A stretch of 64,000 nt of DNA from Nostoc sp. TCL26-01. GTDB lineage: Bacteria > Cyanobacteriota > Cyanobacteriia > Cyanobacteriales > Nostocaceae. Numbering within the stretch: the stretch's first letter is position 1; every line of letters begins with the position of its first letter. The stretch spans positions 4,682,001 through 4,746,000 of the forward strand of contig NZ_CP040297.1 of assembly GCF_013393945.1 (NCBI RefSeq), in the 5' to 3' direction. Below are positions 7,735 through 16,126 of this stretch, one piece after another. The notes under the pieces were generated by a model that did no database searches, was not told where the DNA came from, and was given only the letters and a program-made list of their open reading frames with translations. The translations under genes were made by a program, and so were the position numbers.

Positions 7735-8819
7735 TTAACCGTGGATAGCAGGAGCGCTGATAGCCACAGGAGCAGACTCAGCAGCAGCCAAATCTAAGGG
7801 GAAGTTGTGAGCATTGCGCTCGTGCATGACTTCCATACCCAAGTTAGCGCGGTTGATGATGTCAGCCCAGGTATTGATTACACGACCTTGAGAGTCGATG
7901 ATGGATTGGTTGAAGTTGAATCCGTTCAAGTTGAACGCCATTGTGCTTACGCCTAGGGCGGTGAACCAGATACCAATCACTGGCCATGCTGCTAGGAAGA
8001 AGTGCAAGGAACGGCTGTTGTTGAAGGATGCGTATTGGAAGATGAGACGACCGAAGTAGCCGTGGGCTGCCACGATGTTGTAGGTTTCTTCTTCTTGTCC
8101 GAATTTGTAGCCGTAGTTCTGTGATTCGTTTTCGCTGGTTTCACGAACTAAGGAAGATGTTACTAAGCTTCCGTGCATTGCACTGAATAAGCTTCCACCG
8201 AATACTCCTGCTACTCCTAACATATGGAAGGGGTGCATCAGGATGTTATGCTCTGCTTGGAACACGATCATGAAGTTGAAGGTTCCAGAGATACCCAAGG
8301 GCATTCCGTCTGAGAATGATCCTTGTCCGATTGGGTATACCAAGAATACTGCTGTTGCTGCTGCTACGGGGGGGCGGAGAAGGCTAGGCAGATCCATGGA
8401 CGCATTCCTAGGCGGTATGATAGTTCCCATTCACGTCCTAGGTAGCAGAATACTCCGATTAAGAAGTGGAATACTACTAGTTGGTATGGACCTCCGTTGT
8501 ATAACCACTCGTCTAATGATGCTGCTTCCCATATTGGGTAGAAGTGTAGTCCAATTGCGTTGGATGATGGTACTACTGCTCCGGAGATGATGTTGTTTCC
8601 GTACATTAATGAACCTGCTACTGGTTCACGGATGCCGTCGATGTCTACGGGGGGGGCGGCGATGAAGGCGATGATGAAGCAGGTGGTTGCAGCTAGCAAG
8701 GTGGGGATCATTAATACGCCGAACCAGCCGATGTATATGCGGTTGTTGGTGCTGGTGATCCAGTTGCAGAACTGTTCCCATACGTTGGCGCTTTGGCGCT
8801 GTTGTAAGGTTGCGGTCAT
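7735..8819 (-). pseudogene. psbA: psbA, photosystem II D1 protein, frameshifted
   Basis: Read from ATG 8819, the first 150 residues are canonical D1, ending at AFSAP; the frame then stops, and the remaining 210 residues from VAAATAVFLVYP continue in another frame to TAA at 7735. Together they make exactly 360 residues. The break is a run of seven C's (sense strand, about 8367-8373) where five would keep frame. Everything else is intact: Glu130 (high-light D1 form), the YNIVAAHGYFGRL loop, MEVMHERNAHNFPLDLA with His332, Glu333, His337, Asp342 and Ala344, and a cleavable tail. No second lesion is visible, so this is either a very recent mutation or a sequence error in a homopolymer. Other psbA copies are expected elsewhere. 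Confidence 0.9.
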
Positions 8820-8876
8820 TGCTTTATGATTGCGGTTTTATGTATGTTTTTGGTAGGTGTTTCTACCTTGCTTACT

Positions 8877-8905
8877 ACATTAATCTTAATATTTAGTTTT
8901 GTAAA
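8877..8905 (-). promoter_or_regulatory. Possible psbA promoter
   Basis: On the minus strand TTTACA (8905-8900) is followed after 17 bases by TAATGT (8882-8877), about 58 bases upstream of the psbA ATG. TTTACA is the usual -35 of cyanobacterial psbA genes; the -10 match is weak. A short GGTAG/CTACC hairpin lies in the leader. Confidence 0.35.
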
Positions 8906-9046
8906 GAGTTTTGAGAAAGAATTTTTAGATAATTTTGGCTAAAATCCTATAACTAAGTATCTGCAAGGGTTTGCAGAAACAGACAAGGTAAACTTTTTCG
9001 GCTCCTTATTACAAATATTAATAATTCATATAAAAAATTCTGCCTC

Positions 9047-10057
9047 ATGCCAGTTGCTAATTTTTCCATCATTACTTATAGCCCTGCTTACACGATTGTG
9101 CCTACCTATGAATGCTTCAATCGTTGTAGCTACTGTAACTTTCGCACTGACCCTGGCAATAGCCCTTGGATGAGTCTATCCACAGCAGAAACTATCTTCA
9201 AGCAATTGCAAAACCACAAAGTCTGTGAAATCCTCATTTTGAGTGGTGAAGTCCACCCCAATTCATCACAGCGTTCCGCATGGTTCCAAAGAATCTATGA
9301 TTTATGTAAATCAGCGTTAACAATGGGTTTTCTCCCCCATACGAATGCGGGGCCACTGAGTTTTGCAGAGATGCAACAGCTAAAAAACGTTAATGTTTCG
9401 ATGGGTTTAATGTTGGAACAGTTAACACCAAAATTATTAGAGACAGTGCATCGTCATGCACCAAGTAAGTTACCAGAACTAAGGCTACAACAATTAGAGT
9501 GGGCAGGAAAATTGCAAATTCCTTTTACAACTGGATTACTTTTGGGGATTGGAGAAACTGTTGAGGATTGGTGGGAAACGTTGACAGCGATCGCCAATTT
9601 GCATCAACGCTACCATCACATTCAAGAAGTTATTCTCCAACCCCATAGTCCAGGAACTCAGCAAACTTTTGATGCGCCACCATTTAATCCGCATCAATTA
9701 CCAGAAGTGATTGCTCAAGCACGTCAAATTCTACCACTAGACATCACAATTCAAATTCCCCCAAACTTAGTTAAAGATAAACAATGGTTACTCGCTTGTG
9801 TAGAAGCTGGTGCTAGAGATTTAGGAGGAATTAGCCCCAAAGATGAGGTAAATCCTGATTATCCTCATCTTCAGGCACAAACTTTACAAGAAATTTTACA
9901 GTCTGGGGGTTGGGAATTAGTGCCACGTTTGCCTGTGTATCCCCAGTTTGATGATTGGTTATCAGCAGAGTTGCAAGAGGTGGTAAAGCAGTGGCGAAAA
10001 TTGCTAATTCAGCATGATTTATTTGCCAATACAAAACTTACTAAAAATCCTATCTAG
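9047..10057 (+). CDS. cofG: CofG, 7,8-didemethyl-8-hydroxy-5-deazariboflavin synthase subunit
   Basis: This 336-residue radical SAM enzyme works with CofH to make the deazaflavin chromophore Fo, which serves as antenna of some photolyases and as precursor of F420. The radical SAM cysteines are C23, C27 and C30 in CFNRCSYC. Other CofG signatures are ILILSGEVHP, LPHTNAGPLSF, SMGLMLEQL, PFTTGLLLGIGET and DLGGISPKDEVNP. Length fits the family. CofH is not in this window. The stop at 10057 lies inside the convergent mnmE gene, giving a 39-base tail-to-tail overlap. Confidence 0.93.
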   Translation: MPVANFSIITYSPAYTIVPTYECFNRCSYCNFRTDPGNSPWMSLSTAETIFKQLQNHKVCEILILSGEVHPNSSQRSAWFQRIYDLCKSALTMGFLPHTNAGPLSFAEMQQLKNVNVSMGLMLEQLTPKLLETVHRHAPSKLPELRLQQLEWAGKLQIPFTTGLLLGIGETVEDWWETLTAIANLHQRYHHIQEVILQPHSPGTQQTFDAPPFNPHQLPEVIAQARQILPLDITIQIPPNLVKDKQWLLACVEAGARDLGGISPKDEVNPDYPHLQAQTLQEILQSGGWELVPRLPVYPQFDDWLSAELQEVVKQWRKLLIQHDLFANTKLTKNPI

Positions 10058-11410
10058 CACTGATTCTGTAACTTCTTCCCCGGTGATTTCTCCTAGTGCA
10101 TGAATGGCTCCCCGTAAATCAATTGTCCAAAAATCTAGGGGTAACTGTTGATTGATTGTAGCTTGTACCTGTTCTAAAGAGATTTTAGCTTGAGTGAGTG
10201 CGGCTGCTTGTCTTTGATTAATTGCTAAATCCATATCAGCTGCTTGGAGTTTTTCGGTTTTAACTAGGGCTAATATAGCTGTTTCCAGATGAGAAATACC
10301 TTGTTTTTGGGCTGCTGCTGTATAGACAATGTGATGAATATTTTGGGGATATTTTAAAGATGTGAGGAATTGTTTTTCGACTAAATCGATTTTATTAATG
10401 ACCAAAATTAGGGGACGGTGTTGTACTTGTTCGTAAATTTCTTGGTCGTCTGTTGTCCACCCAGTAGCAGCATCGATGGTCAGTAAGACTAAATCGGCTG
10501 TATTGGCAGCATGACGCGATCGCTCTACACCAATTTTTTCTACTTGGTCAGATGTGGCTCGAATGCCTGCTGTATCTAACACCTGTACGGGAATTCCCCC
10601 CACAACTAACTGGGATTCCACTACATCACGGGTTGTACCGGGTAAATCAGTGACAATGGCGCGATCGCTCTGACTCCAAGCATTCAACAAACTGGATTTA
10701 CCTACATTGGGACGACCGACAATTGCTACTTTTAACCCTGAACGCAGTAGTTCACCCTGATCTTTAGTCGCCAGTAACCGAGAAATTTCTGCGCTAATGT
10801 TTTCAATTGCTGATATGATGACTTTATCATCCAACGGAGGCAAGTCTTCCTCAAAATCAATCCGAGCTTCAATCTCCGCCAAAATATCTAAGCAGTTAGT
10901 GCGTAACTGTCGAATCGGATGAGCTAATTTTCCTTGCAAACCAGCTAAAGCGGCTTGGGCTGCTTGGGGTGATTTAGCTCCTACCAAATCAGCAATACCC
11001 TCAGCCTGAGTTAAATCTAACCTCCCATGCAAAAATGCTCGGAGTGTAAATTCTCCCGCCTGCGCTAGCCTAGCCCCATTTTCTAAACACAGTTGCAACA
11101 CCTGTTGCACCGCCATAATACCGCCATGACAATGAAATTCGATCACATCTTCGCGGGTGTAAGAACGAGGCGCTTTCATGATCAGTAACAAGGCTTCATC
11201 TACTAATTGCCGGGTTTGGGGATGACGGATGTAACCGTAGAGAATCCGGTGACTCTCCCAAACTTGCTTCCCTGGAGCATGAAATAGAGTTTGTGCGATC
11301 GCCAGCGCCTGAGAACCAGACACTCGCACAATTCCCACGCTACCTTGTTGAGGGACAATAGCAGTAGCGATCGCCGCAATAGTTCCAGTAGTAGCTAACA
11401 GTTCCGACAT
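10019..11410 (-). CDS. mnmE: MnmE, tRNA modification GTPase
   Basis: With 463 residues, MnmE with GidA installs the carboxymethylaminomethyl group at wobble uridine 34 of certain tRNAs. Seen: the N-terminal folate-binding TrmE domain (TIAAIATAIVPQQGSVGIVRVSG, EFHCHGGIMAVQQVL), the G domain with Walker A GRPNVGKSSLLN, switch II DTAGIR, the NKID specificity motif, and the C-terminal CIGK that is diagnostic for MnmE. The start ATG 11410 is followed by MSELLATTGTIAAIATA. The 3' end overlaps the 3' end of cofG by 39 bases on the opposite strand. Confidence 0.97.
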   Translation of the reverse strand: MSELLATTGTIAAIATAIVPQQGSVGIVRVSGSQALAIAQTLFHAPGKQVWESHRILYGYIRHPQTRQLVDEALLLIMKAPRSYTREDVIEFHCHGGIMAVQQVLQLCLENGARLAQAGEFTLRAFLHGRLDLTQAEGIADLVGAKSPQAAQAALAGLQGKLAHPIRQLRTNCLDILAEIEARIDFEEDLPPLDDKVIISAIENISAEISRLLATKDQGELLRSGLKVAIVGRPNVGKSSLLNAWSQSDRAIVTDLPGTTRDVVESQLVVGGIPVQVLDTAGIRATSDQVEKIGVERSRHAANTADLVLLTIDAATGWTTDDQEIYEQVQHRPLILVINKIDLVEKQFLTSLKYPQNIHHIVYTAAAQKQGISHLETAILALVKTEKLQAADMDLAINQRQAAALTQAKISLEQVQATINQQLPLDFWTIDLRGAIHALGEITGEEVTESVLDRIFSKFCIGK

Positions 11411-11439
11411 CAGCGTCTTTTTACATATATATGATTAGC

Positions 11440-11665
11440 GTAACAAGGATTGGAGTGAGGGAGTGAGGGAGTGAGGGAGTGGGGGAGTGCTGAGTGCTGA
11501 GTGGGGGGTGCAGGGGTGTGAACAGTGAACAGTGAACAGTGAACGTTTATTAACTGGTAACTGATAACTGTTAACTGGTAACTGATTTGGTAGGGGTGCA
11601 GGGGAGAAGAAGAAATGCTAATGACCAATGACTATTGACTATTGACTATTGACCAATGACTCTTA
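11440..11665. repeat. Composite short-repeat block, copy B
   Basis: GAGTGAG and GTGCTGA heptamers (from about 11451) lead into the composite motif at 11507-11612 (GTGAACAGTGAAC, GTTTATTAACTGGTAACTG, TGATTTGGTAGGGGTGCAGG, AGAAGAAGAAATGCTAATGAC) and end in TGACTATTGACC units. It is closely similar to copies at 3261, 45062 and 45622. No gene is supported in the 11411-11769 gap. Confidence 0.88.
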
Positions 11666-11769
11666 CTTATTACCTAAAATGGTAAGTATAGAGACTAATT
11701 ACATAGCAAAGAGCAAGGTAAAATTTATCTGGAGGGTAGAAAAACGCCCCAAGTAGAGAGGAGTTAACT

Positions 11770-11967
11770 GTGGAGCAAAAAATTGACTGCGCTCAAGCTT
11801 GCGTCAACGGCTGTGTTTTGGGGAACAAATGCCCAAATATTGAGTTCAGAGAAGCTACATCCCAATTTATTGCTGAGACTTCTCTAGACCAAATGCTGCA
11901 AATCGCGGAAGAACGTCTACGCAAAAAAATGACGGAACCACCAAAGTGGGTTCTGCCTGAAGATTAA
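11770..11967 (+). CDS. Small cysteine-rich conserved protein
   Basis: A 65-residue protein starting at GTG 11770 with a good GAGAGGAG ribosome binding site at 11756-11763. Four cysteines (C7, C11, C15, C21) lie in the first third as CAQACVNGCVLGNKC, an arrangement compatible with metal or Fe-S binding, followed by a helical tail ending PPKWVLPED. I recall similar short proteins in filamentous cyanobacteria, all of unknown function. It stands alone between two minus-strand genes. Confidence 0.75.
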   Translation: MEQKIDCAQACVNGCVLGNKCPNIEFREATSQFIAETSLDQMLQIAEERLRKKMTEPPKWVLPED

Positions 11968-12085
11968 TCATCCGAGTTGCTAGTTATGTAAATATAGTTT
12001 TTGGATTTGGTGATTGGTAATTGAGAATTGATGGGGAATTCTTTATCGTTACCCATAACCAGTCCTAAAATTGATAACTAGCAAC

Positions 12086-12943
12086 TTACTCAGGATCGAC
12101 AACTATAGAAAGGGCTAGTTGATAAATTTGGCGGCGGTTTAAAGCAGTATATTTTGCCAATTGACGACTAGCTTGCGATCGCGTTATCCCTTGACTAATT
12201 AACTGTTGCAATTCAGCTTTGAGTTGGGCTTCCGTTAATTGGGTTTCGTTAGCAATATTACCAGCAACTATTATAGTGTATTCTCCTTGGGGTTCTCGTT
12301 GTTGGTAGTGAGCGATCGCTTCGGCAATATTTCCCCGCCAAAATTCCTCATATAATTTAGTTAATTCCCGTGCTAATACAATTTGGCGATCGCTTCCCCA
12401 CACTTGTGCTAAATCTTGTAAAGTTTCCCGCAAACGGTGCGGCGATTCATAGAAAATTAAAGTACGGGACTCTGTTTGCAAAAACTCTAAATATTCTCGT
12501 CTTTGTTGACTCTTAGCTGGCAAAAAACCCTCAAACACAAACCGATCTGTTGGTAGTCCAGCCGCACTCAAAGCCGTAATTGCAGCACTCGCACCGGGAA
12601 TTGGCACAACGGTTAATCCCGCTTCAACACAAGCCTTCACCAATTCATATCCAGGATCAGATATACCAGGCATACCCGCATCACTCACCAAAGCGATCGC
12701 TTTACCAGTCTGCAAATTTTCTAACAATTCGGGAATACGACTGGTACGATTATGTTCATGATAACTAATCTGGGGTGTCTTAATCTGCAAATGCTGTAAC
12801 AGTTTCCCTGTATGGCGCGTATCTTCTGCCGCAATCAAATCCACCGTCTGCAAAATTCGCACAGCCCGAAAAGTGATATCTTCCAAGTTACCAATGGGTG
12901 TACCAACTATATATAGTGTTCTAGGTTGAGGATCAGTTTGCAT
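12086..12943 (-). CDS. rsmI: RsmI, 16S rRNA (cytidine1402-2'-O)-methyltransferase
   Basis: This 285-residue SAM-dependent enzyme of the tetrapyrrole-methylase fold methylates the ribose of C1402 in 16S rRNA. Signatures are LYIVGTPIGNLEDITFRAVR at the N-terminus, AAEDTRHTGKLL, the SDAGMPGISDPGYELV loop and VPIPGASAAITALSAAGLPTDRF. The C-terminal LISQGITRSQASRQLAKYTALNRRQIYQ is the family's helical tail. The start is ATG 12943, and the upstream gap is a heptamer repeat block shared with the divergent PfkB gene. Confidence 0.96.
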   Translation of the reverse strand: MQTDPQPRTLYIVGTPIGNLEDITFRAVRILQTVDLIAAEDTRHTGKLLQHLQIKTPQISYHEHNRTSRIPELLENLQTGKAIALVSDAGMPGISDPGYELVKACVEAGLTVVPIPGASAAITALSAAGLPTDRFVFEGFLPAKSQQRREYLEFLQTESRTLIFYESPHRLRETLQDLAQVWGSDRQIVLARELTKLYEEFWRGNIAEAIAHYQQREPQGEYTIIVAGNIANETQLTEAQLKAELQQLISQGITRSQASRQLAKYTALNRRQIYQLALSIVVDPE

Positions 12944-12950
12944 TCAGAGT

Positions 12951-13092
12951 AATGAGTGATGAGTGCTGAGTGAGGGAATGGAGGAGTGAGGGAGTGGAGG
13001 AGTGAGGGAGTGAGGGAGTGCTGAGTGCTGAGTCAGGGACAAGAAGAAAATCTATTGACTAATGACTATTGACTAATGACTATTGACCAATG
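12951..13092. repeat. Heptamer repeat block running into the PfkB start codon
   Basis: Tandem GTGCTGA, GAGTGAG and TGACTAT/TGACTAA units fill the space between rsmI and the PfkB gene. The last unit, TTGACCAATGAC, supplies the ATG of the PfkB gene itself. Confidence 0.85.
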
Positions 13093-13956
13093 ACAAAATC
13101 TTATCGTGGTTTATTTGTAGGTTTAGTCACGTTAGATTTAATTTATCTAGCTGAATCTGCACCCAAAAATAATCAAAAACTAGTTGCTGTTGACTATACT
13201 GTAGCTGCTGGTGGTCCTGCTACCAATGCGGCGGTGACATTTAGTTATTTGGGTAATCAAGCTACAGCTTTGATTGTGCTAGGTTCCCACCCAATGACAG
13301 AATTAATTCGCTCTGATTTACATAAATATCCAGTGGCGATCGCTGATCTTGATCCTACTACCGATACTGCACCCCCTGTCTCTTCAATTATTGTTACCCA
13401 AAACACAGGTGAACGAGCTGTCATTTCTATTAATGCTGTAAAAACACAAGCTAATGATGACTCAATTCCCCCAGATATTTTACATAATATTGATATAGTC
13501 CTCATTGATGGACATCAAATAAAAGTAGGTCATACCGTAGCCCAAATCGCTAAAGCAGATAATATTCCTGTCGTTGTTGATGGTGGTAGCTGGAAACCAG
13601 GATTGGAAAAAATCTTGCCATTTGTAGATTACGCCATTTGTTCGGCGAACTTTCACCCTCCTAATTGTGATTCCCCAGCAACAGTTTTTGCCTATCTCCA
13701 CAACTGGGGAATTCCCCACATCGCTATCACCCACGGAGAACAGCCAATTGAATACTTAAGTGGTGAAAAAACTGGTACTGTAAATGTACCTGCTATTCGA
13801 GCAGTAGATACACTTGGGGCTGGAGATATTTTGCACGGTGCTTTTTGCCACTACATTTTACAAACAAGTTTTGCTGATGCACTGGAGAAAGCAGCGATAA
13901 TTGCCGCCAATGCTTGTAAACATTTTGGTACGCGCCGTTGGATGGATGTAGAATGA
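13090..13956 (+). CDS. PfkB family sugar kinase
   Basis: A 288-residue ribokinase-like kinase. Seen: the N-terminal GLVTLDLIYLAESAPK, the substrate-side di-glycine region AAGGPATNAAVTFSYLGNQ, and the C-terminal ATP/anion-hole motif VDTLGAGDILHGAFCHY, where Asp of GAGD is the catalytic base. The sugar or nucleoside substrate cannot be told from sequence. The stop overlaps the next start as ATGA, so it is translationally coupled to an inositol-monophosphatase-family phosphatase, suggesting a shared metabolite. There is no Shine-Dalgarno: the leader is entirely heptamer repeats, and the start codon is part of a repeat. Confidence 0.88.
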   Translation: MTKSYRGLFVGLVTLDLIYLAESAPKNNQKLVAVDYTVAAGGPATNAAVTFSYLGNQATALIVLGSHPMTELIRSDLHKYPVAIADLDPTTDTAPPVSSIIVTQNTGERAVISINAVKTQANDDSIPPDILHNIDIVLIDGHQIKVGHTVAQIAKADNIPVVVDGGSWKPGLEKILPFVDYAICSANFHPPNCDSPATVFAYLHNWGIPHIAITHGEQPIEYLSGEKTGTVNVPAIRAVDTLGAGDILHGAFCHYILQTSFADALEKAAIIAANACKHFGTRRWMDVE

Positions 13957-14822
13957 AAGACTTACAAGAAATACTAGCGATCGCTCGTACAGTAGGTTGG
14001 GGTGCAGCAAAAATCCTACACTCTTATTATCACCAGACAGCAGCAGATTTAAATCTGGGAATCGAGTATAAGCAAAACGAGCCTGTCACCATAGCTGATA
14101 TTGCTGTTAGTCAATATATCTTAGAGCAGCTGCAATCAGCACTGGGGCAAGAAGATTTTATCTATATCAGTGAAGAAACTTATCAATCACAATTAAATAT
14201 AGACCTATCATCTACATCTAAATGGGTATGGATTATTGATCCTCTTGATGGAACACGCGACTTTATTGAAAAAACAGGGGATTACGCAGTTCACATTGCC
14301 CTAGTTAAAGAAAACAGGACTATCTTAGCTGTTGTAGCCATCCCAGAAGCAAAAAAATTATACTATGCGACCAAAGACGGAGGTACATTTGTCGAAACTC
14401 ACAATGATTCCGTACCAGTACAATTATCCTTCACCCACAAAAATCAAAGACTGGAGGATTTAATAATAGTCGTCAGCCGTTCCCACCGCAATCAAAGATT
14501 AGATTATCTATTGCAGAATTTACCCTGTCGCCATCAAAAAGCTGTTGGTAGTGTGGGTTGTAAAATTGCTACCATTCTCGAACAGCAAGCAGACCTTTAC
14601 ATTTCCTTGTCTGGTAAATCTGCTCCTAAAGACTGGGATATTGCAGCCCCAGAGTTAATTTTGACAGAAGCTGGTGGTAAATTCACACACTTTGATGGAA
14701 CTATATTAGAATATAATACTGGAGACATTAATCAATGGGGTAGTTTGCTTGCAAGCAACGGTCATTATCATGAAAAACTCTGTGAGGAAGCCAAAAAAAT
14801 CTTGGCACAGCTAGAAACATAA
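13953..14822 (+). CDS. Inositol monophosphatase family protein, CysQ/BPNT1-like
   Basis: The start is ATG 13953, overlapping the PfkB stop (ATGA); this gives 289 residues. Metal-binding motifs of the Mg-dependent, Li-sensitive phosphatases are present: EET in YISEETYQ, WIIDPLDGTRDFIEKTGDYAVH, and the C-terminal KDWDIAAPELILTEAGGKFT. TRDF and CKIATILEQQADLY favour 3'(2'),5'-bisphosphate nucleotidase (CysQ), which removes PAP in sulfate assimilation, over plain inositol phosphatase. The coupling with a sugar kinase leaves a sugar-phosphate substrate possible. The family is secure; the substrate is not. Confidence 0.85.
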   Translation: MKDLQEILAIARTVGWGAAKILHSYYHQTAADLNLGIEYKQNEPVTIADIAVSQYILEQLQSALGQEDFIYISEETYQSQLNIDLSSTSKWVWIIDPLDGTRDFIEKTGDYAVHIALVKENRTILAVVAIPEAKKLYYATKDGGTFVETHNDSVPVQLSFTHKNQRLEDLIIVVSRSHRNQRLDYLLQNLPCRHQKAVGSVGCKIATILEQQADLYISLSGKSAPKDWDIAAPELILTEAGGKFTHFDGTILEYNTGDINQWGSLLASNGHYHEKLCEEAKKILAQLET

Positions 14823-15011
14823 CTTCTACTGAGCAATCTAACATTGAGGGTTTTCACCAAATAACCGACTGTTTCCAGAATTCAAACAATTACCAACCAT
14901 TATTATAGATAAGCTGTCTAAATCCTGCCAATATTTAACAGCTGTGCTATAGTTGTGTCTATAAGAATTATTTTCGGTTGAGTGACTCATTTTGATTTAT
15001 AAAAAGTATCT

Positions 15012-15048
15012 CTCCGAATTTAACTCTCTACATTTCCTGAATTCGGAG
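15012..15048 (+). promoter_or_regulatory. 5'-UTR hairpin masking the ribosome binding site of the RRM gene
   Basis: CTCCGAATT (15012-15020) is perfectly complementary to AATTCGGAG (15040-15048), with a 19-base loop. The right arm contains the GGAG Shine-Dalgarno (15045-15048), 7 bases from the ATG at 15056. The hairpin would block initiation until melted or remodelled. Cold-inducible RRM genes of Anabaena are known, from memory, to be controlled through their 5'-UTR; applying that here is inference. Confidence 0.65.
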
Positions 15049-15055
15049 ACATTGT

Positions 15056-15364
15056 ATGTCAATTTACATCGGTAACTTATCCTACCAAGTTACAGAGGAA
15101 GATCTAAAGCTAGCCTTTGCAGAGTACGGAAAAGTTAACCGCGTTCAGTTGCCTACCGACCGTGAAACTGGACGTCCTCGTGGGTTTGCTTTTGTAGAAA
15201 TGGAAACAGAAGCTCAAGAAAATGCCGCTATTGAAGCACTTGATGGTGCTGAATGGATGGGTCGTGATTTAAAGGTAAACAAAGCTAAACCACGTGAAGA
15301 AAGAAGCTCTCCACGTGGAGGCGGTAGCTGGGGCAATAATAACCGCAGTAACCGCCGTTACTAA
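15056..15364 (+). CDS. RRM-type RNA-binding protein with glycine-rich tail
   Basis: This 102-residue protein has one RNA recognition motif: RNP2 IYIGNLSY at residues 3-10, RNP1 RGFAFVEM at about 42-49, and a basic end KVNKAKPREE. A short Gly/Asn/Arg tail (RGGGSWGNNNRSNRRY) follows, as in the cold-induced Rbp proteins of cyanobacteria. These bind single-stranded RNA and act as RNA chaperones in the cold. The gene precedes rpsU, a linkage typical of cyanobacterial rbp genes. The leader has a hairpin covering its ribosome binding site (15012-15048). Confidence 0.93.
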   Translation: MSIYIGNLSYQVTEEDLKLAFAEYGKVNRVQLPTDRETGRPRGFAFVEMETEAQENAAIEALDGAEWMGRDLKVNKAKPREERSSPRGGGSWGNNNRSNRRY

Positions 15365-15481
15365 AGCCTACAAACAGCGCCTTTAGAGTCTCCAGCAGGT
15401 AAAGCCAAGGCTCAAATCTGCTGGAATGTTTTATTTTGTCTCCAGTCTTCAACTATTCATCCATCATGGGGAGGAATGCGA

Positions 15482-15676
15482 ATGACACAAGTAGTTTTAG
15501 GGGAGAATGAGGGAATTGAGTCGGCATTACGGAGATTCAAGCGGGAAGTTTCTAAAGCAGGAATTTTCCAAGATATGAGGAAAAAGCGCCACTTTGAAAC
15601 GCCGTTAGAAAAGGAAAAGCGTAAAGCAGTGGCTAGACATAAACAAAATCGTCGCAACCACACTCGCTTCAGATAA
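15482..15676 (+). CDS. rpsU: 30S ribosomal protein S21
   Basis: A 64-residue basic protein: MTQVVLGENEGIESALRRFK at the start, then FQDMRKKRHFETPLEKEKRK and a very basic C-terminus. This is bS21, bound near the 3' end of 16S rRNA. ATG 15482 is preferred over 15476, because the GGAGG-like site at 15469-15474 is then 7 bases away instead of 1. It lies 117 bases downstream of the RRM gene, the usual rbp-rpsU pairing. Confidence 0.95.
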   Translation: MTQVVLGENEGIESALRRFKREVSKAGIFQDMRKKRHFETPLEKEKRKAVARHKQNRRNHTRFR

Positions 15677-16126
15677 GTCTTGACTAACTGGCGAACATCC
15701 TTGAGTAACATCTCTGATAAAATTGGCGCTTAATTAACCAACATTCAAGTTGAGTGCTAGGTGTTGATGCCTTGATGTGCTTATAAAACCCCTATCTCTT
15801 GGATAGGTTATTAAACGTAAATACCTGAGATCCCCGTCTTTTTATAAAAGGCGGGGATCTTGTTTATCACCCATACTGATGATTGATATAGATAATACCA
15901 ATGTGGAAAAGCTGGTTAATAGCGTTTCATTTTTGTAACTCAGATAGATATTTATCTACACTCATGTATACTCACAAAGTATTGTAGATAGATTAGACAT
16001 TTCCCAAAAATCATGTAGAAACGTAGCCTGCTACGTCTCTAAAAGAGTTTCTGACAGCACCAAATTAATTTTATGGGGATGTTTATTTGATCTATAGTTA
16101 GTTTTTATTTTGAGATTTTCAAAAAA
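15677..16126. other. Intergenic gap after rpsU
   Basis: This 450-base gap has no supported gene. It contains a small hairpin CCTATC-TCTT-GGATAGG near 15789-15805, the rpsU terminator (15830-15865) and a palindrome of the GTAGAGACG type at 16015-16040. The rest is AT-rich and presumably holds the promoter of the gene at 16127. Confidence 0.6.
15830..15865 (+). terminator. Terminator-like hairpin downstream of rpsU
   Basis: GATCCCCGTCTTTT pairs with AAAAGGCGGGGATC across a very short loop, giving a 14-bp stem with one G-T pair, followed by TTGTTT. It is about 155 bases after the rpsU stop and is the first strong hairpin in that direction. Confidence 0.7.

Noticed and set aside
8243..8829. Open frames on the plus strand across psbA
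   Set aside because: They are antisense to a highly conserved gene and code for low-quality sequence; high GC at codon positions of psbA explains them.
11410..11628. 72-residue open frame on the minus strand upstream of mnmE
   Set aside because: It is almost wholly translated heptamer and composite repeat (SLPHSLTPSLPHS pattern).
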